64,000 bases of DNA from Brachypterus glaber (Eukaryota > Arthropoda > Insecta > Coleoptera > Kateretidae), in NCBI GenBank assembly GCA_958510825.1, contig OY294049.1:20081536-20145535 (forward strand). Direction: 5' to 3'. Both the position numbers and the translations under genes were made by a program. Below the pieces are notes generated by a model. That model was not told the origin of the DNA and ran no database searches. It saw only the letters and a list, made by a program, of their open reading frames with translations. This document shows positions 12,826 through 24,657 of the stretch, piece by piece. Numbering within the stretch: the first letter of the stretch is position 1; each line of letters opens with the position of its first letter.

Positions 12826-13131
12826 GTTCTCAGGGGCATGCCTAACCAACGATAAAGAACAATTTCGGTTTTTCGAAAAATCATTAAAAAATCTAAAAAT
12901 GTACAGTGTAACGTTTAAGAGACATTTTAAAAATCCGTGTGTTGTGAAAAACACGTTGAAAATAAAAGTTCCAAATCGAGTTCAACGTCGCAAAATTGTT
13001 TTTTTATTTGCGGCGATTAACCCTACCCAATAAACCGAAAATCAAAACTCCCTGAATTATTTCCAGGTAAAGCCTCTTTTATTGACCTGAAGATTGGACT
13101 ACAACTGGAAATACTCCGGCTATTGGTAATT
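12042..13131. mobile_element. Fold-back element with a LINE tail insertion
   Basis: The left arm starts taattatcagtacccgg and the right arm ends ccggctattggtaatta. About 90 bp at the tips are nearly identical (tttccag, agaggctttacctgg, ccctgaattatttccagg on the complement). Similarity continues inward for roughly 400 bp (aaacgttacactat / agtgtaacgttt). The centre is interrupted by the LINE-like tail at 12600-12826. Confidence 0.75.
12600..12826 (+). mobile_element. LINE or SINE 3' end with (ATT)n tail
   Basis: Ggttaagtggaagagc, gcgcatcagaatcg and aataaagacatttatt precede a perfect (ATT)n run at about 12794-12825. This pattern is typical of the 3' end of non-LTR retroelements of the CR1/Jockey groups. 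The 5' limit is uncertain and no coding sequence remains. Confidence 0.55.
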
Positions 13132-13680
13132 AGCATAGTTTTGTAGTTGATCCTTTATGGATAGCTAGTAATTTCTTTTTGCAAATGGTTTTCAATTTGA
13201 TGAATAGTTTTGAATGAAGGGTATTTTTTGAGAATTAATGTATTTCGTATTTACGTATTTGGCCGGTAAATCAAATGGTCTTTAAGCGATGCTGGCGAAG
13301 CAAATGAAAGGGCACGTTTGTACTAAAATAGATCGAGGGTAAATCTTTTAGCCTTATCGAAGGAATCCAGCAGGATTCTGCGGCTTTGTATCCTGCTAAT
13401 TCCGAAAACGTTGCAGGCGAGCGTCTGCGGCTTACTAAAGAAGTCACCAATGTTTTTCTACGTGCCCTTTTTTTCTTTTACATAAATACTTTTAAATTTT
13501 GTTTTACGCTTTTTTATCTGTGAGACAACTTGGCATGAAACTTTAGTTCCAGTTCGCATGATGTTTAAAGCGGATTTCTTTCGTTTATTATATCCTCGCA
13601 GCTTCATAGAAGCAAATCAAAAATTTTTGTACCAAAGTCTGTTTTCTATAATTATATACAACTTTTAAAAATGTCCGTCT
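13132..13680. repeat. GC-richer patch with 11-bp inverted ends at 13306-13470
   Basis: Aaagggcacgt (13306) and acgtgcccttt (13459) bound about 165 bp that contain ccagcaggatt / atcctgct and gcaggcgagcgtctgc. It could be a small MITE. The remaining sequence has no gene. Confidence 0.35.
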
Positions 13681-14370
13681 GTATGTCAAGTTTTTTTTTG
13701 TCCACACGATAATTCAAGAACTATTAATTAAAAATAGTGCAATAAAACCTCCGATCAACATTTTTTAAAAAAAATAATTACTTTTATTAAAAAATGAAAA
13801 AGTTATAGGGGGCTAAACTTTAAAAATAAACTAAAAAAATAGAAAAAGATAAACGTAATTTTTTCATGAAAAAATACTTTTATTATTGGAATTACTCATG
13901 TCAAATTTGAAAAAAAATCCCCCAAAAGGCTAAAATAAAAAGTATCCTGCTGCCAACAAAATAATACTTTCCCCTATAAGCAAAAGTTCATTAAAATCTA
14001 AAACAAAAAAAAAATAAAAACAAAATTTTTCAAGTTTTTCAAAAAACATTTTTTTTCCAAGACATTTTTTTTTCAAAAAAGTTTCTTTTTTCGTAAAACG
14101 AAAAATAAATTAAAAAAATATATGCTTTTGAAAAAAATTGTTTTTACCCCATTTTGCCCCTTTACCCCAACCCGATGTTTACGAAAAAAAATCCCAGCCT
14201 AGAACTTTGGATAATCAACCTGTGGTCCAAAAAGTCCAAATTTTAAGTCTTTAGCCCAAAGCGTTCTTGAGTTATCATGGTCACAAATTTCCCGGACACA
14301 CAGACCGACCGACCGACAGACAGAATTTTTTTTTAATGAAATAATATTTTTTGAATATAAAACGTCCAGA
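13681..14370 (+). repeat. Dispersed repeat family A, copy 3
   Basis: Carries ctgccaacaaaataatac, ccctataa, ttgccc/ccccaaccc, ttcttgagttatcatgg and a ccgaccgaccgacagacaga run at about 14307. It runs parallel to the copy at 5340-5720. Confidence 0.6.
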
Positions 14371-15245
14371 AATGTAAAAAAAAAGCTCGCTGCTATGCAG
14401 CTCGGGATATAATACGCTCGGCTATAAAGAATGTCTTCTCTACCTTGGTATATAATTACTATTAGTTTTTTGTTTATTAATTATAAAGCTTTTTAAAAAG
14501 CTTAACACATTTTATTTCGGTAATGTGTACTAAAATAAAATTTTAAAATTTCATATGTAGTGCTTAAAACTAAAGAGTTTCTACATAACACCTCCATACA
14601 CTCACCTCTTCACTTATGTTAATGTATATTTAAAATACATCTCAGTGGAGATATATATCACTAAATATTGTTCCAACATTTTTTATCTTGAAATATACTC
14701 GCTAACTTTTTAGTATCCCTCAGGAATCAAACACGTTCCAGGGAGCTAAGAAGAAACTAAGACGTATGGTTTGTTTAGATGGTCCTGTCTACTTTTCGCG
14801 ATTTGTGAACCTACAACGCAATTTACTAGTAAAATGGAAATTTTATTCGAACCACACACTTAAAGTGCTTTCTAACTTATTATTTGTGTACTCTCACAGG
14901 ACAGGTCCCAAAGTGCCATTTTGATACAGATCTAGATCTAGGGCCCAGGTAATCCACTTGGATTACTTGGTACTTGGTCTGTGGCTTATTAATTACGCAG
15001 GCCTAAAAAATTGTTGTTGTTGAGTTCAATTACAATTAATTAAACGAGAACAAAAAACAAAAAAGTCCAAACGTTGAAATCAGGCGATTTTATGAAGGGA
15101 AATTATTTTTGATTAATAAGGGAATATTCAAAAAAAAATACCCTTTTATATGAAAAAATGGCTTTACCAGGGTAAAAACCCTGTAAAAATTGACGTATAA
15201 AGCTTATTCATGCTATAAAAAAGGTTACTTAGAAATTTTATACCA
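14371..15245. other. No gene seen
   Basis: Mixed AT-rich DNA with only short direct motifs such as agatctagatct near 14929. No feature is supported. Confidence 0.5.
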
Positions 15246-15249
15246 AAAC

Positions 15250-15735
15250 AGTATATCTGTATCGAGAGCGTACAAATTGGTGGCGCCATCTAATGTTTGC
15301 ACAAAAGTACTACACTAGATGTTGGCAAACCTGTAATCTGATAAGAATTATCTATATCTAGATACACAGGCGGACAAAAAATTGGCCTCGAAGCCAGCAC
15401 CTAGTACCGACACGGCAAATCAAATTATAAATAAAACATAAAGTTTAGTGCATTATAGACGGCAAACTATTTAAATCTATAAATTGCACTGCTCTACTAC
15501 AGAATTTTCACAATCAATGAGAAAATCTCTACCAAAATGTCATATAACTGCTATTTCACGCTTTTTTGCGATCATCAGTGAGCATATATACTTATTAAAA
15601 ATAAGTATATCTGTATCGAGAGCGTACAAACTGGTGGCGCCATCTAATGTTTAATCTAATTTCTTTAAAGATTTAAATAGTTGGCTGTAGATATAAGGCA
15701 CTAAACTTTATTTTTCAATTATATTTTAACTTGAC
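15250..15735. repeat. 49-bp direct repeats plus inverted flanks
   Basis: A 49-bp segment (tatctgtatcgagagcg, tggtggcgccatctaatg) occurs at 15250-15298 and 15604-15652. A separate pair, taaagtttagtgcatta near 15440 and its complement near 15700, is inverted. The ends look like parts of a broken small element. Confidence 0.55.
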
Positions 15736-16485
15736 ATTTCCAATTTTTGAGGGTTTTTATCCGTCAGTAACTAGGCTAAAAACATATATACATATTTTAT
15801 AAAGCGAAAGACCCAACACTTATTTTGAATTATTGGTATGGCGAGATCCATAAAAAGCTTTATTGGGATATAATACAAGCAATCTAGTGAGTTTAAGCAC
15901 AAAATCCTAAAACTAAAATCCCTCGGGCTTGGCAAAGCAATGAAAAAACATGAAAACCTCTTACGAATCGTGCATGGTAAAAGGTATAATTTAAAATTCC
16001 TTGGATATGAATTTACAACACCTTCTAAATGCCTAGTTATGAGAGGGTAATACTGATCTGATAAGGGTCCAATATGTGTTCGTGATCTAATTTGAAAGGA
16101 TCTAGAAAAACCGTATATTTAATCCTTTTCCACTTATCAGTGGTGCAACAATAATTATTTTTATATAGCCATACTTAAAAGAAAATTAGCATGGTATTGT
16201 TTTAGAGAAAAAGTGAATTTCACACAATGTACCGAAAAACCATTTTAGATTTATCTAACAAGTTCAAACACATACATATTTTGTATTCTGTTGCTCACTT
16301 GGAAAATAGTAACATAACCTCAAAATCAATCATATATAATCATAATAATTAATATTATTATCTTATCGGGCCATTTATTTACAATCATATAGTAAAATAT
16401 CTTTTTGTGCATTTTAAAAATTAGCAAAGTAAATCATTCTGATTTAATTTTTAACGAGAAAAAGTTACGTTTTTTCTAACCAAGG
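15736..16485. other. No gene seen
   Basis: AT-rich, no repeat or open frame of interest. Confidence 0.5.
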
Positions 16486-16489
16486 GCAG

Positions 16490-17340
16490 AAATAGTATAT
16501 TACGCACCGAGTATGCGAACCTAGTTTTTAGTGCACAAGAGTAAAAAAACCACTCGATGTGCACTAAAATGGTTTGCGTCGAAGTGGGTTAACTATTTTT
16601 TCCTACGACCTAACACCTAAACATAAAAAAAAAACTCAAAAATTTATCTTAAAATTAGTTTCTCAATGTTTGTCAATGAGGTTATGTGTTTGACTAATTT
16701 TCTGATAGCAGATATGTAATAGTTATTTATGGTACTAGTGGGTAAACCTGCGAGGCGTCAGCCAAGCAGGTTAATTTTCGAGAGGGCAATATCGGTTTAC
16801 CCATGAGTGTAATAATACAAGGTTTTATCCAATAATTTGACAAGTGACAGTTGAGTGGGTAAAATAAATAATTATCCACTCAATAAAGTAAAAGCCACGC
16901 GGGGGTTATTATTGAGTTTATCTATTTAAAATAAAGCTGGTAATTGTCTTATTATCTGCATGTATTGGATAATAGTTATTTATGGTACTAGTGGGTAAAG
17001 TAAGTAGAGGGCAATATCGGTTTACCCATGAGTGCCATACAAGGTTTTATCCAATAAATAGCTTAGAAATTCATATTTTTATTAAAAATTTTAATGACAT
17101 TTACAAGAAAATAATTTGACAATTGACACTTGAGTGTGAAATAATTATCCACTTAATAAAGTAAAAGCCACGTGGGGGTTATTATTGAGTTTATCTATTT
17201 AAAATAAAGCTGGTAATTGTCTCATTATCTGTATGTATTGGATAAAATCGTCTGATCGTCATCTCCCATCCGTTGTCATAGGTAGCAGATGGGAAATACG
17301 CACTAACTACTAACTAGGTAGTAGGAAATAGTTATTTGCC
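16490..17340. mobile_element. MITE with a second MITE inserted
   Basis: The outer element has tips tttttcctacgaccta (16603) and taggtagtaggaaata (17317). An unoccupied relative lies at 30597-30872. Comparison of the two places an insertion of about 525 bp after gatatgtaa (16711-16719), resuming at taaaatcg (17243). The insert is therefore flanked by TAA, as expected for a 3-bp TWA duplication of the PIF/Harbinger type. Confidence 0.7.
16720..17242 (-). mobile_element. Inner MITE, two tandem copies
   Basis: Two direct copies (about 16720-16976 and 16977-17242) both start atagttatttatggtac and end near tgtattggata. The first contains a hairpin aacctgc...gcaggtt. An inverted relative is at 62695-63030. 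The second copy lacks the hairpin but keeps an extra segment (caattgacac region) that the first lacks. Confidence 0.65.
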
Positions 17341-18896
17341 CTCATAGTACAGTTTAATTATTTTTTCTCTTTGAGGTCATATTTTGTGGACCGAAGGCTG
17401 AGGCTGAGGCTCCAAACACGACCGAAGATAGAAAAAAACTTACCTATAAGTAGCGCATTACGTTCGGTCTACCAAGGAGTTAAAATCTTTTATTATCATT
17501 TATTAATAATATTTTTGACATTTATATGTGTGACAATTCGAGAAATAATTTTTGTATGAAATCACTCTATAAAATTTAAAATAGTAGTCTTTTGTCCTCC
17601 TGCGATAAATGTCTTAGTGTTCTTGTGCGGTAAATCGTTTTTATCTGTCTGTAGTTACGGTTTTGTTTGTATTGATTTCATCTATCACTAAGTGTGCTCG
17701 ATATAGTACTTTCCATTACTGTCGACTTTTTGATTAAGTAATGTCAAGTTACCTAGTTGGTAGTAAGAAAAGAGCTCTTTTCTAACCTGATTTAGATTTA
17801 GATTTTACCTCATAAATGGCGCGCTAAGAGAGCAACATAGCTTTTGTTTGTTTAAATGTAATTATTTTTGTAATATTTTGTGTTTTAATTGTGATTCACA
17901 GTTTTAACCAGCGACTTAGACAATTTGTTTAAATTCCTAACTGAAGCAAATCTCATGCAAAAAATTTAAGTTATGTTAGTCTACTATACAAATATTAATA
18001 TTAAGTACCTTAAAACTAATGTAATTATAACGTAATTGCTAATAACCCAGAGTGGTTGATGCAAAAAAAAAATAAAAAAAAATTGTGATTGTTCTAACCT
18101 CATAAGAAATATACTAATTCTGGACTAGTCTGCTTTGCGAGAAAAGGCGATTCCAGCAAGAGAGAAAAGAAAATGTAGAAAAGACACACTTAAATACATC
18201 CTTGGCCGTATTTTATCCATTTAAAAGTGAAATACTTGAAAGGAAAGGTTCGCCACTGAATTTTCATTAGCTTCGCATGTTTGACGGTATTCATTTTCAA
18301 ATAAAACAAGTGCTATCTGAGAAAATCTTAGGTTATTAGCTAAACGCGATATTTTTCCGATGATATCGTCGCGATATTAAAGGGTCATTCCATTAATTGA
18401 GACATTTTACATACAATGTGTTTGTTATTTGCAAAATAGCTGCTCCACCAAGAAAAAATTACGTATTTCATTTTAGAACGCTTCTGTTGAAATATCACAA
18501 TTGTAAGGATCAAAATGTATAGCGAAAAATGGATGTACCTAGTAATAAATAAGGTTCAATAAATTTTGATCAGAATAAAATTGACCACACTATGAAAAAA
18601 ATTTCTTTATAACAACCTTTTACTATTGAAGACCCGCCGAGAAAAAAGCAGGTAAAGGGTTAAAAACGAATTTACATTTTTATTTGTTTCCTTACAGATA
18701 AGATTGTAAAATAGTTTTTTTTTTGTGTACAAAATGCAAAAGGGCTTTTAATATGTCATAAAAATATTATACTCATTTATCTTATAAATAAGATACTTTA
18801 TTTTGTGGTAGGTCGCATTTATATTATGATAATTATATAATTTATTATGATAAATCTGAGGGTTAAACCTTTTAATAAAAAAAATAACCTTTATTA
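17341..18896. other. No gene supported
   Basis: Includes a less AT-rich stretch at 17380-17470 with gaggctgaggctgagg. I found no splice-bounded frame linking it to the receptor gene. No repeat structure is seen. Confidence 0.45.
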
Positions 18897-18960
18897 CTAC
18901 TAAGCGTAAATTAAAATAATCTGTTGCTATTTTATAATATTTATAAATATTTATATATCC

Positions 18961-20946
18961 ACAGGGTTATTCTTTTAAATGGTACACCCCCGAAACTTTT
19001 GAATAGGATGAGATATAAACTTTAAATTTTTAATATGCATATCACACAACAAAACTATCATATTTCTGAATTTTTTTTTGGTAAGACGGCACTAGAAGGG
19101 CAATATTTTAAATGGCACCCTAGGTCTTTTAATATGTCATTTTAAAGAGCCTTAAATTCTCTATTTAAAGATGTAACTAATTATTTTTAAAAATTATTTT
19201 TGAAGATTTTTTTTTCTTCAAAATTGATGAAATTTTCAATATTTTTAAATTGTTAGTTTTTGTAATTTTGCAAAAAAAGGTCAAAATATTTGGTAATCAT
19301 AGGTAATTCACCGACAGGGAGGTATATTACCGTAAACATTTCGGATGTATCGAAAATATACCGAACCTGAAGGTGTATTTGCAAGACTACTTTTTTAAAC
19401 AATTTTTGAACAATTTATATGTTTAAAAATAGTAAAATAAATAATGAATATTAATTTTTTTGACGTTAATTTATTTTGACACAGTAAATTCATGTTTGAC
19501 CTTAAATTTTAACAATATTCAATAATAATAAGCTAATAAGACCTAAAAATTACCTTTAAATTGTATTTTAGTTGATATTTTGTTATAATATTACATTATT
19601 AAACTAGTATGATTTCAAAAAGTTATAAAAGTGGTGTTTCGATTTTCTGGGATATATTCGACTATTTCACAAACAATATATAGGCCAATCAAAACGTTGC
19701 ATTTTTAGTTTCTTGACCAATCAGATCAAAATGAATCTGATAATTTTTGCACATATGCAATTATCACTTGGTTACTATGGAAACAAGAAACTGACAGTTA
19801 CTGACATCTTAATAAATGTTATATTTTTGCAAAATGTGTTTTTAATTTGTGAAGCTTACCTTTAGTTGATTTATTTTTATTGATAAGCAATATAAATGCT
19901 TATTTTATTACCAAAACATTCTAAGTATAGACCCTAATTAATTTCAGATATTATATTTTATGCACTTTCCATCTTAAAAGCTTGAAATCACTGATATTTA
20001 TAAATTTTTAAATATTTAATTGAATCTTGGTATCAAAGTTTATCAACAAAAGTACTCGGATCTACAATGTATATAACAACAGATAGATTACTTTGCTTGG
20101 TATTAAAAACAGGCTACTCAAGACTAATTTAAAAACTTGAAAACTAAAATTTTCAAACAAAAATAAAATGATCTTTATTTAAATGCTAAAATATATGATA
20201 ACAACTATTTTATTGGAATAATCTCAAGCATAAAATATCCCTCAAGCAATGTTTAAACTTGACAACATTCGCGAACAAGTGAACATCGTTTTAAAAAGCG
20301 CGGCAAATTTGAGATTTAAAATTTTAATTATAGTTGTAAAGTAATATTGTTGTTTAGTTCTTAAATTTTTAATTAATTCTTTAATTTTTAATTTTTCGTC
20401 AAAATTCCTCGATCTGCGGTCTCGGAATTTTGTAACATGAAAAGCGCACTCAAACAATTGCCAAGCAAAATATTTTTTTAATAAAGTAAAAAAATTATTG
20501 ATAATTCAACATGCACTTATGATATTACTACTGAGAAGAAAATATCCCGTCGCTATGGTTATGCTGCGTTTTTTTTTGCTTGAAACCGATATTATGCTAG
20601 TTGAAAAAAATAGTTAACACTAATTTTTTATTATTTTCATGTAAAATTTTCAATATTTATGCACAAAATATTAAAAATTTGAATAATTTTAAAGAAATCA
20701 TCTTCAAAAAAATAGACATTTAAATAGAAAATTTTAAGCTCTTTAAAATGACGTATCACAAGACCTAGGGTGCCATTTAAAATATTGTCTCCCATTGCCC
20801 CCTGGCGCCGCCTTACAGAATAAAAAATTTAAAAATAAGGCAAGTGATAGTTTTATTTGTGTGATATAAACATTTCAAATTTGAAGTTTATATCTCATTC
20901 CGTTCAAAAGTTACGGGGGTTGTACCATTTAAAAGAATAACCCTGT
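18961..20946. mobile_element. 2-kb element with long TIRs, tandem unit 1
   Basis: Starts acagggttattcttttaaat and ends with the complement, gaataaccctgt. Inverted similarity extends about 230 bp (ccctaggtcttt / acctagggtgcc, atataaac segments). The interior has no transposase frame. It is a non-autonomous DNA element of undetermined superfamily. Confidence 0.7.
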
Positions 20947-20948
20947 AT

Positions 20949-21062
20949 ACAGTAGAGACCGCTAAAAACGAAGCCAGTTATAACCAACTTCTGGTAATAA
21001 CGAACCAATTCTAAAGTCCGTACGCCTTATTTGGTGTTCTTATTAAGCAGTCTCCACTGGAC
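20949..21062. mobile_element. Pogo-like MITE within tandem unit
   Basis: Tips cagtagagaccgct and agcagtctccactg are inverted, 114 bp apart, directly beside the end of the larger element. The tip sequence resembles Tigger/pogo elements. It is repeated once per unit (near 23820 and 26690). Confidence 0.55.
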
Positions 21063-21788
21063 TTAAAATGCTGCAGCATGCTGTTTAAAAGACAGGATGC
21101 TAAATATTATTACCAGTAACAGTATCTAAAAGAGTTATTGCATACGGAGCTAATTTGTTGTAACTAGTTAGTAAAAACGTCGGGCTTTATTAATAACAAG
21201 TGTAAGAAAAGTCTCTTTACGCAAGTGTTAGGAACACCATTTTTGTTACGAGTTAAAAATAAAATATGCTTTTATACTTTATTAAATAAATTTTATTTTT
21301 ATGATTTTTTCAATAAAAAGAAAAACAATCAACAGTTAAGAAATTTATTTATTTTTTGTAATTTTATAAATAAATATAATTATACTACGAAATAAAGAAA
21401 TTAAACAATAATTATGCGTGCGAAAAAAGCCCTTTCATACGAATATAAGTGTGGAAAAAGACATCTTTTAGCACGATCGTAGCAAAAATAGTTTTTCTAC
21501 TTTTTTGCTATTAGACTACCTAGTAGTACTCTGTACTATATAACTAATAGGTCCAATAGTTATTTATTTATATACCTAGATCGAAAGCACCAAATAAATT
21601 TCGCGCACGAGTTCCATACAACGTTTTTTTAACAGGGAAATAATCCCGAATTTCTCTAAAAGGTGTTAGTGGTCTTTTATGAAACAACCGAAAATAAATC
21701 TACTTTTTTATATCAGTATTATTACGACTAAGCGTAAATTAAAATAATCTGTTGCTATTTTATAATATTTATAAATATTTATATATCC

Positions 21789-23815
21789 ACAGGGTTATTC
21801 TTTTAAATGGTACACCCCCGAAACTTTTGAATAGGATGAGATATAAACTTTAAATTTTTAATATGCATATCACACAACAAAAACTATCATATTTCTGAAT
21901 TTTTTTTTCGGTAAGACGGCACCAGAAGGGCAATATTTTAAATGGCACCCTAGGTCTTTTAATATGTCATTTTAAAGAGCCTTAAATTCTCTATTTAAAG
22001 ATGTAACTAATTATTTTTAAAAATTATTTTTGAAGATTTTTTTTTTCTTCAAAATTGATGAAATTTTCAATATTTTTAAATTGTTAATTTTTGTAATTTG
22101 CAAAAAAAGGTCAAAATATTTGGTAATCATAGGTAATTCACCGACAGGGAGGTATATTACCGTAAACATTTCGGATGTATCGAAAATATACCGAACCTGA
22201 AGGTGTATTTGCAGGACTACTTTTTTAAACAATTTTTGAACAATTTATATGTTTAAAAATAGTAAAATAAATAATGAATATTAATTAATTTGACGTTAAT
22301 TTATTTTGACACAGTAAATTCATGTTTGACCTTAAATTTTAACAATATTCAATAATAATAAGCTAATAAGACCTAAAAATTACCTTTAAATTATATTTTA
22401 GTTGATATTTTGTTATAATATTACATTATTAAACTAGTATGATTTTAAAAAGTTATAAAAGTGGTGTTTCGATTTTCTGGGATATATTCGACTATTTCAC
22501 AAACAATATATAGGCCAATCAAAACGTTGCATTTTTAGTTTCTTGACCAATCAGATCAAAATGAATCTGATAATTTTTGCACATATGCAATTATCACTTG
22601 GTTACTATGGAAACAAGAAACTGACAGTTATACTCTGTACAATGATTATAAAATAGATTGATGGAATAATAAATATCTTAATAAATGTTATATTTTTGCA
22701 AAATGTGTTTTTAATTTGTGAAGCTTACCTTTAGTTGATTTATTTTTATTGATAAGCAATATAAATGCTTATTTTATTACCAAAACATTCTAAGTATAGA
22801 CCCTAATTAATTTCAGATATTATATTTTATGCACTTTCCATCTTAAAAGCTTGAAATCACTGATATTTATAAATTTTTAAATATTTAATTGAATCTTGGT
22901 ATCAAAGTTTATCAACAAAAGTACTCGGATCTACAATGTATATAACAACAGATAGATTACTTTGCTTGGTATTAAAAACAGGCTACTCAAGACTAATTTA
23001 AAAACTTGAAAACTAAAATTTTCAAACAAAAATAAAATGATCTTTATTTAAATGCTAAAATATATGATAACAACTATTTTATTGGAATAATCTCAAGCAT
23101 AAAATATCCCTCAAGCAATGTTTAAACTTGACAACATTCGCGAACAAGTGAACATCGTTTTAAAAAGCGCGGCAAATTTGAGATTTAAAATTTTAATTAT
23201 AGTTGTAAAGTAATATTGTTGTTTAGTTCTTAAATTTTTAATTAATTCTTTAATTTTTAATTTTTCGTCAAAATTCCTCGATCTGCGGTCTCGGAATTTT
23301 GTAACATGAAAAGCGCACTCAAACAATTGCCAAGCAAAATATTTTTTTAATAAAGTAAAAAAATTATTGATAATTCAACATGCACTTATGATATTACTAC
23401 TGAGAAGAAAATATCCCGTCGCTATGGTTATGCTGCGTTTTTTTTTGCTTGAAACCGATATTATGCTAGTTGAAAAAAATAGTTAACACTAATTTTTTAT
23501 TATTTTCATGTAAAATTTTCAATATTTATGCACAAAATATTAAAAATTTGAATAATTTTAAAGAAATCATCTTCAAAAAAATAGACATTTAAATAGAAAA
23601 TTTTAAGCTCTTTAAAATGACGTATCACAAGACCTAGGGTGCCATTTAAAATATTGTCTCCCATTGCCCCCTGGCGCCGCCTTACAGAATAAAAAATTTA
23701 AAAATAAGGCAAGTGATAGTTTTATTTGTGTGATATAAACATTTCAAATTTGAAGTTTATATCTCATTCCGTTCAAAAGTTACGGGGGTTGTACCATTTA
23801 AAAGAATAACCCTGT
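21789..23815. mobile_element. 2-kb element with long TIRs, tandem unit 2
   Basis: Same element as at 18961-20946, with the extra 41 bp at 22631-22672 that includes atagattgatggaata. Confidence 0.7.
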
Positions 23816-24657
23816 ATACAGTAGAGACCGCTAAAAACGAAGCCAGTTATAACCAACTTCTGGTAATAACGAACCAATTCTAAAGTCCGTACGCCTTATT
23901 TGGTGTTCTTATTAAGCAGTCTCCACTGGACTTAAAATGCTGCAGCATGCTGTTTAAAAGACAGGATGCTAAATATTATTACCAGTAACAGTATCTAAAA
24001 GAGTTATTGCATACGGAGCTAATTTGTTGTAACTAGTTAGTAAAAACGTCGGGCTTTATTAATAACAAGTGTAAGAAAAGTCTCTTTACGCAAGTGTTAG
24101 GAACACCATTTTTGTTACGAGTTAAAAATAAAATATGCTTTTATACTTTATTAAATAAATTTTATTTTTATGATTTTTTCAATAAAAAGAAAAACAATCA
24201 ACAGTTAAGAAATTTATTTATTTTTTGTAATTTTATAAATAAATATAATTATACTACGAAATAAAGAAATTAAACAATAATTATGCGTGCGAAAAAAGCC
24301 CTTTCATACGAATATAAGTGTGGAAAAAGACATCTTTTAGCACGATCGTAGCAAAAATAGTTTTTCTACTTTTTTGCTATTAGACTACCTAGTAGTACTC
24401 TGTACTATATAACTAATAGGTCCAATAGTTATTTATTTATATACCTAGATCGAAAGCACCAAATAAATTTCGCGCACGAGTTCCATACAACGTTTTTTTA
24501 ACAGGGAAATAATCCCGAATTTCTCTAAAAGGTGTTAGTGGTCTTTTATGAAACAACCGAAAATAAATCTACTTTTTTATATCAGTATTATTACGACTAA
24601 GCGTAAATTAAAATAATCTGTTGCTATTTTATAATATTTATAAATATTTATATATCC

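Noticed and set aside
12746..13033. 95-codon plus frame
   Set aside because: Crosses the (ATT)n tail of a retroelement and the arm of a fold-back; not coding.
17371..17559. Possible extra exon near a ggtaagt sequence (minus strand, about 17445)
   Set aside because: No acceptor and no open frame continuing the receptor tail in the required phase was found.
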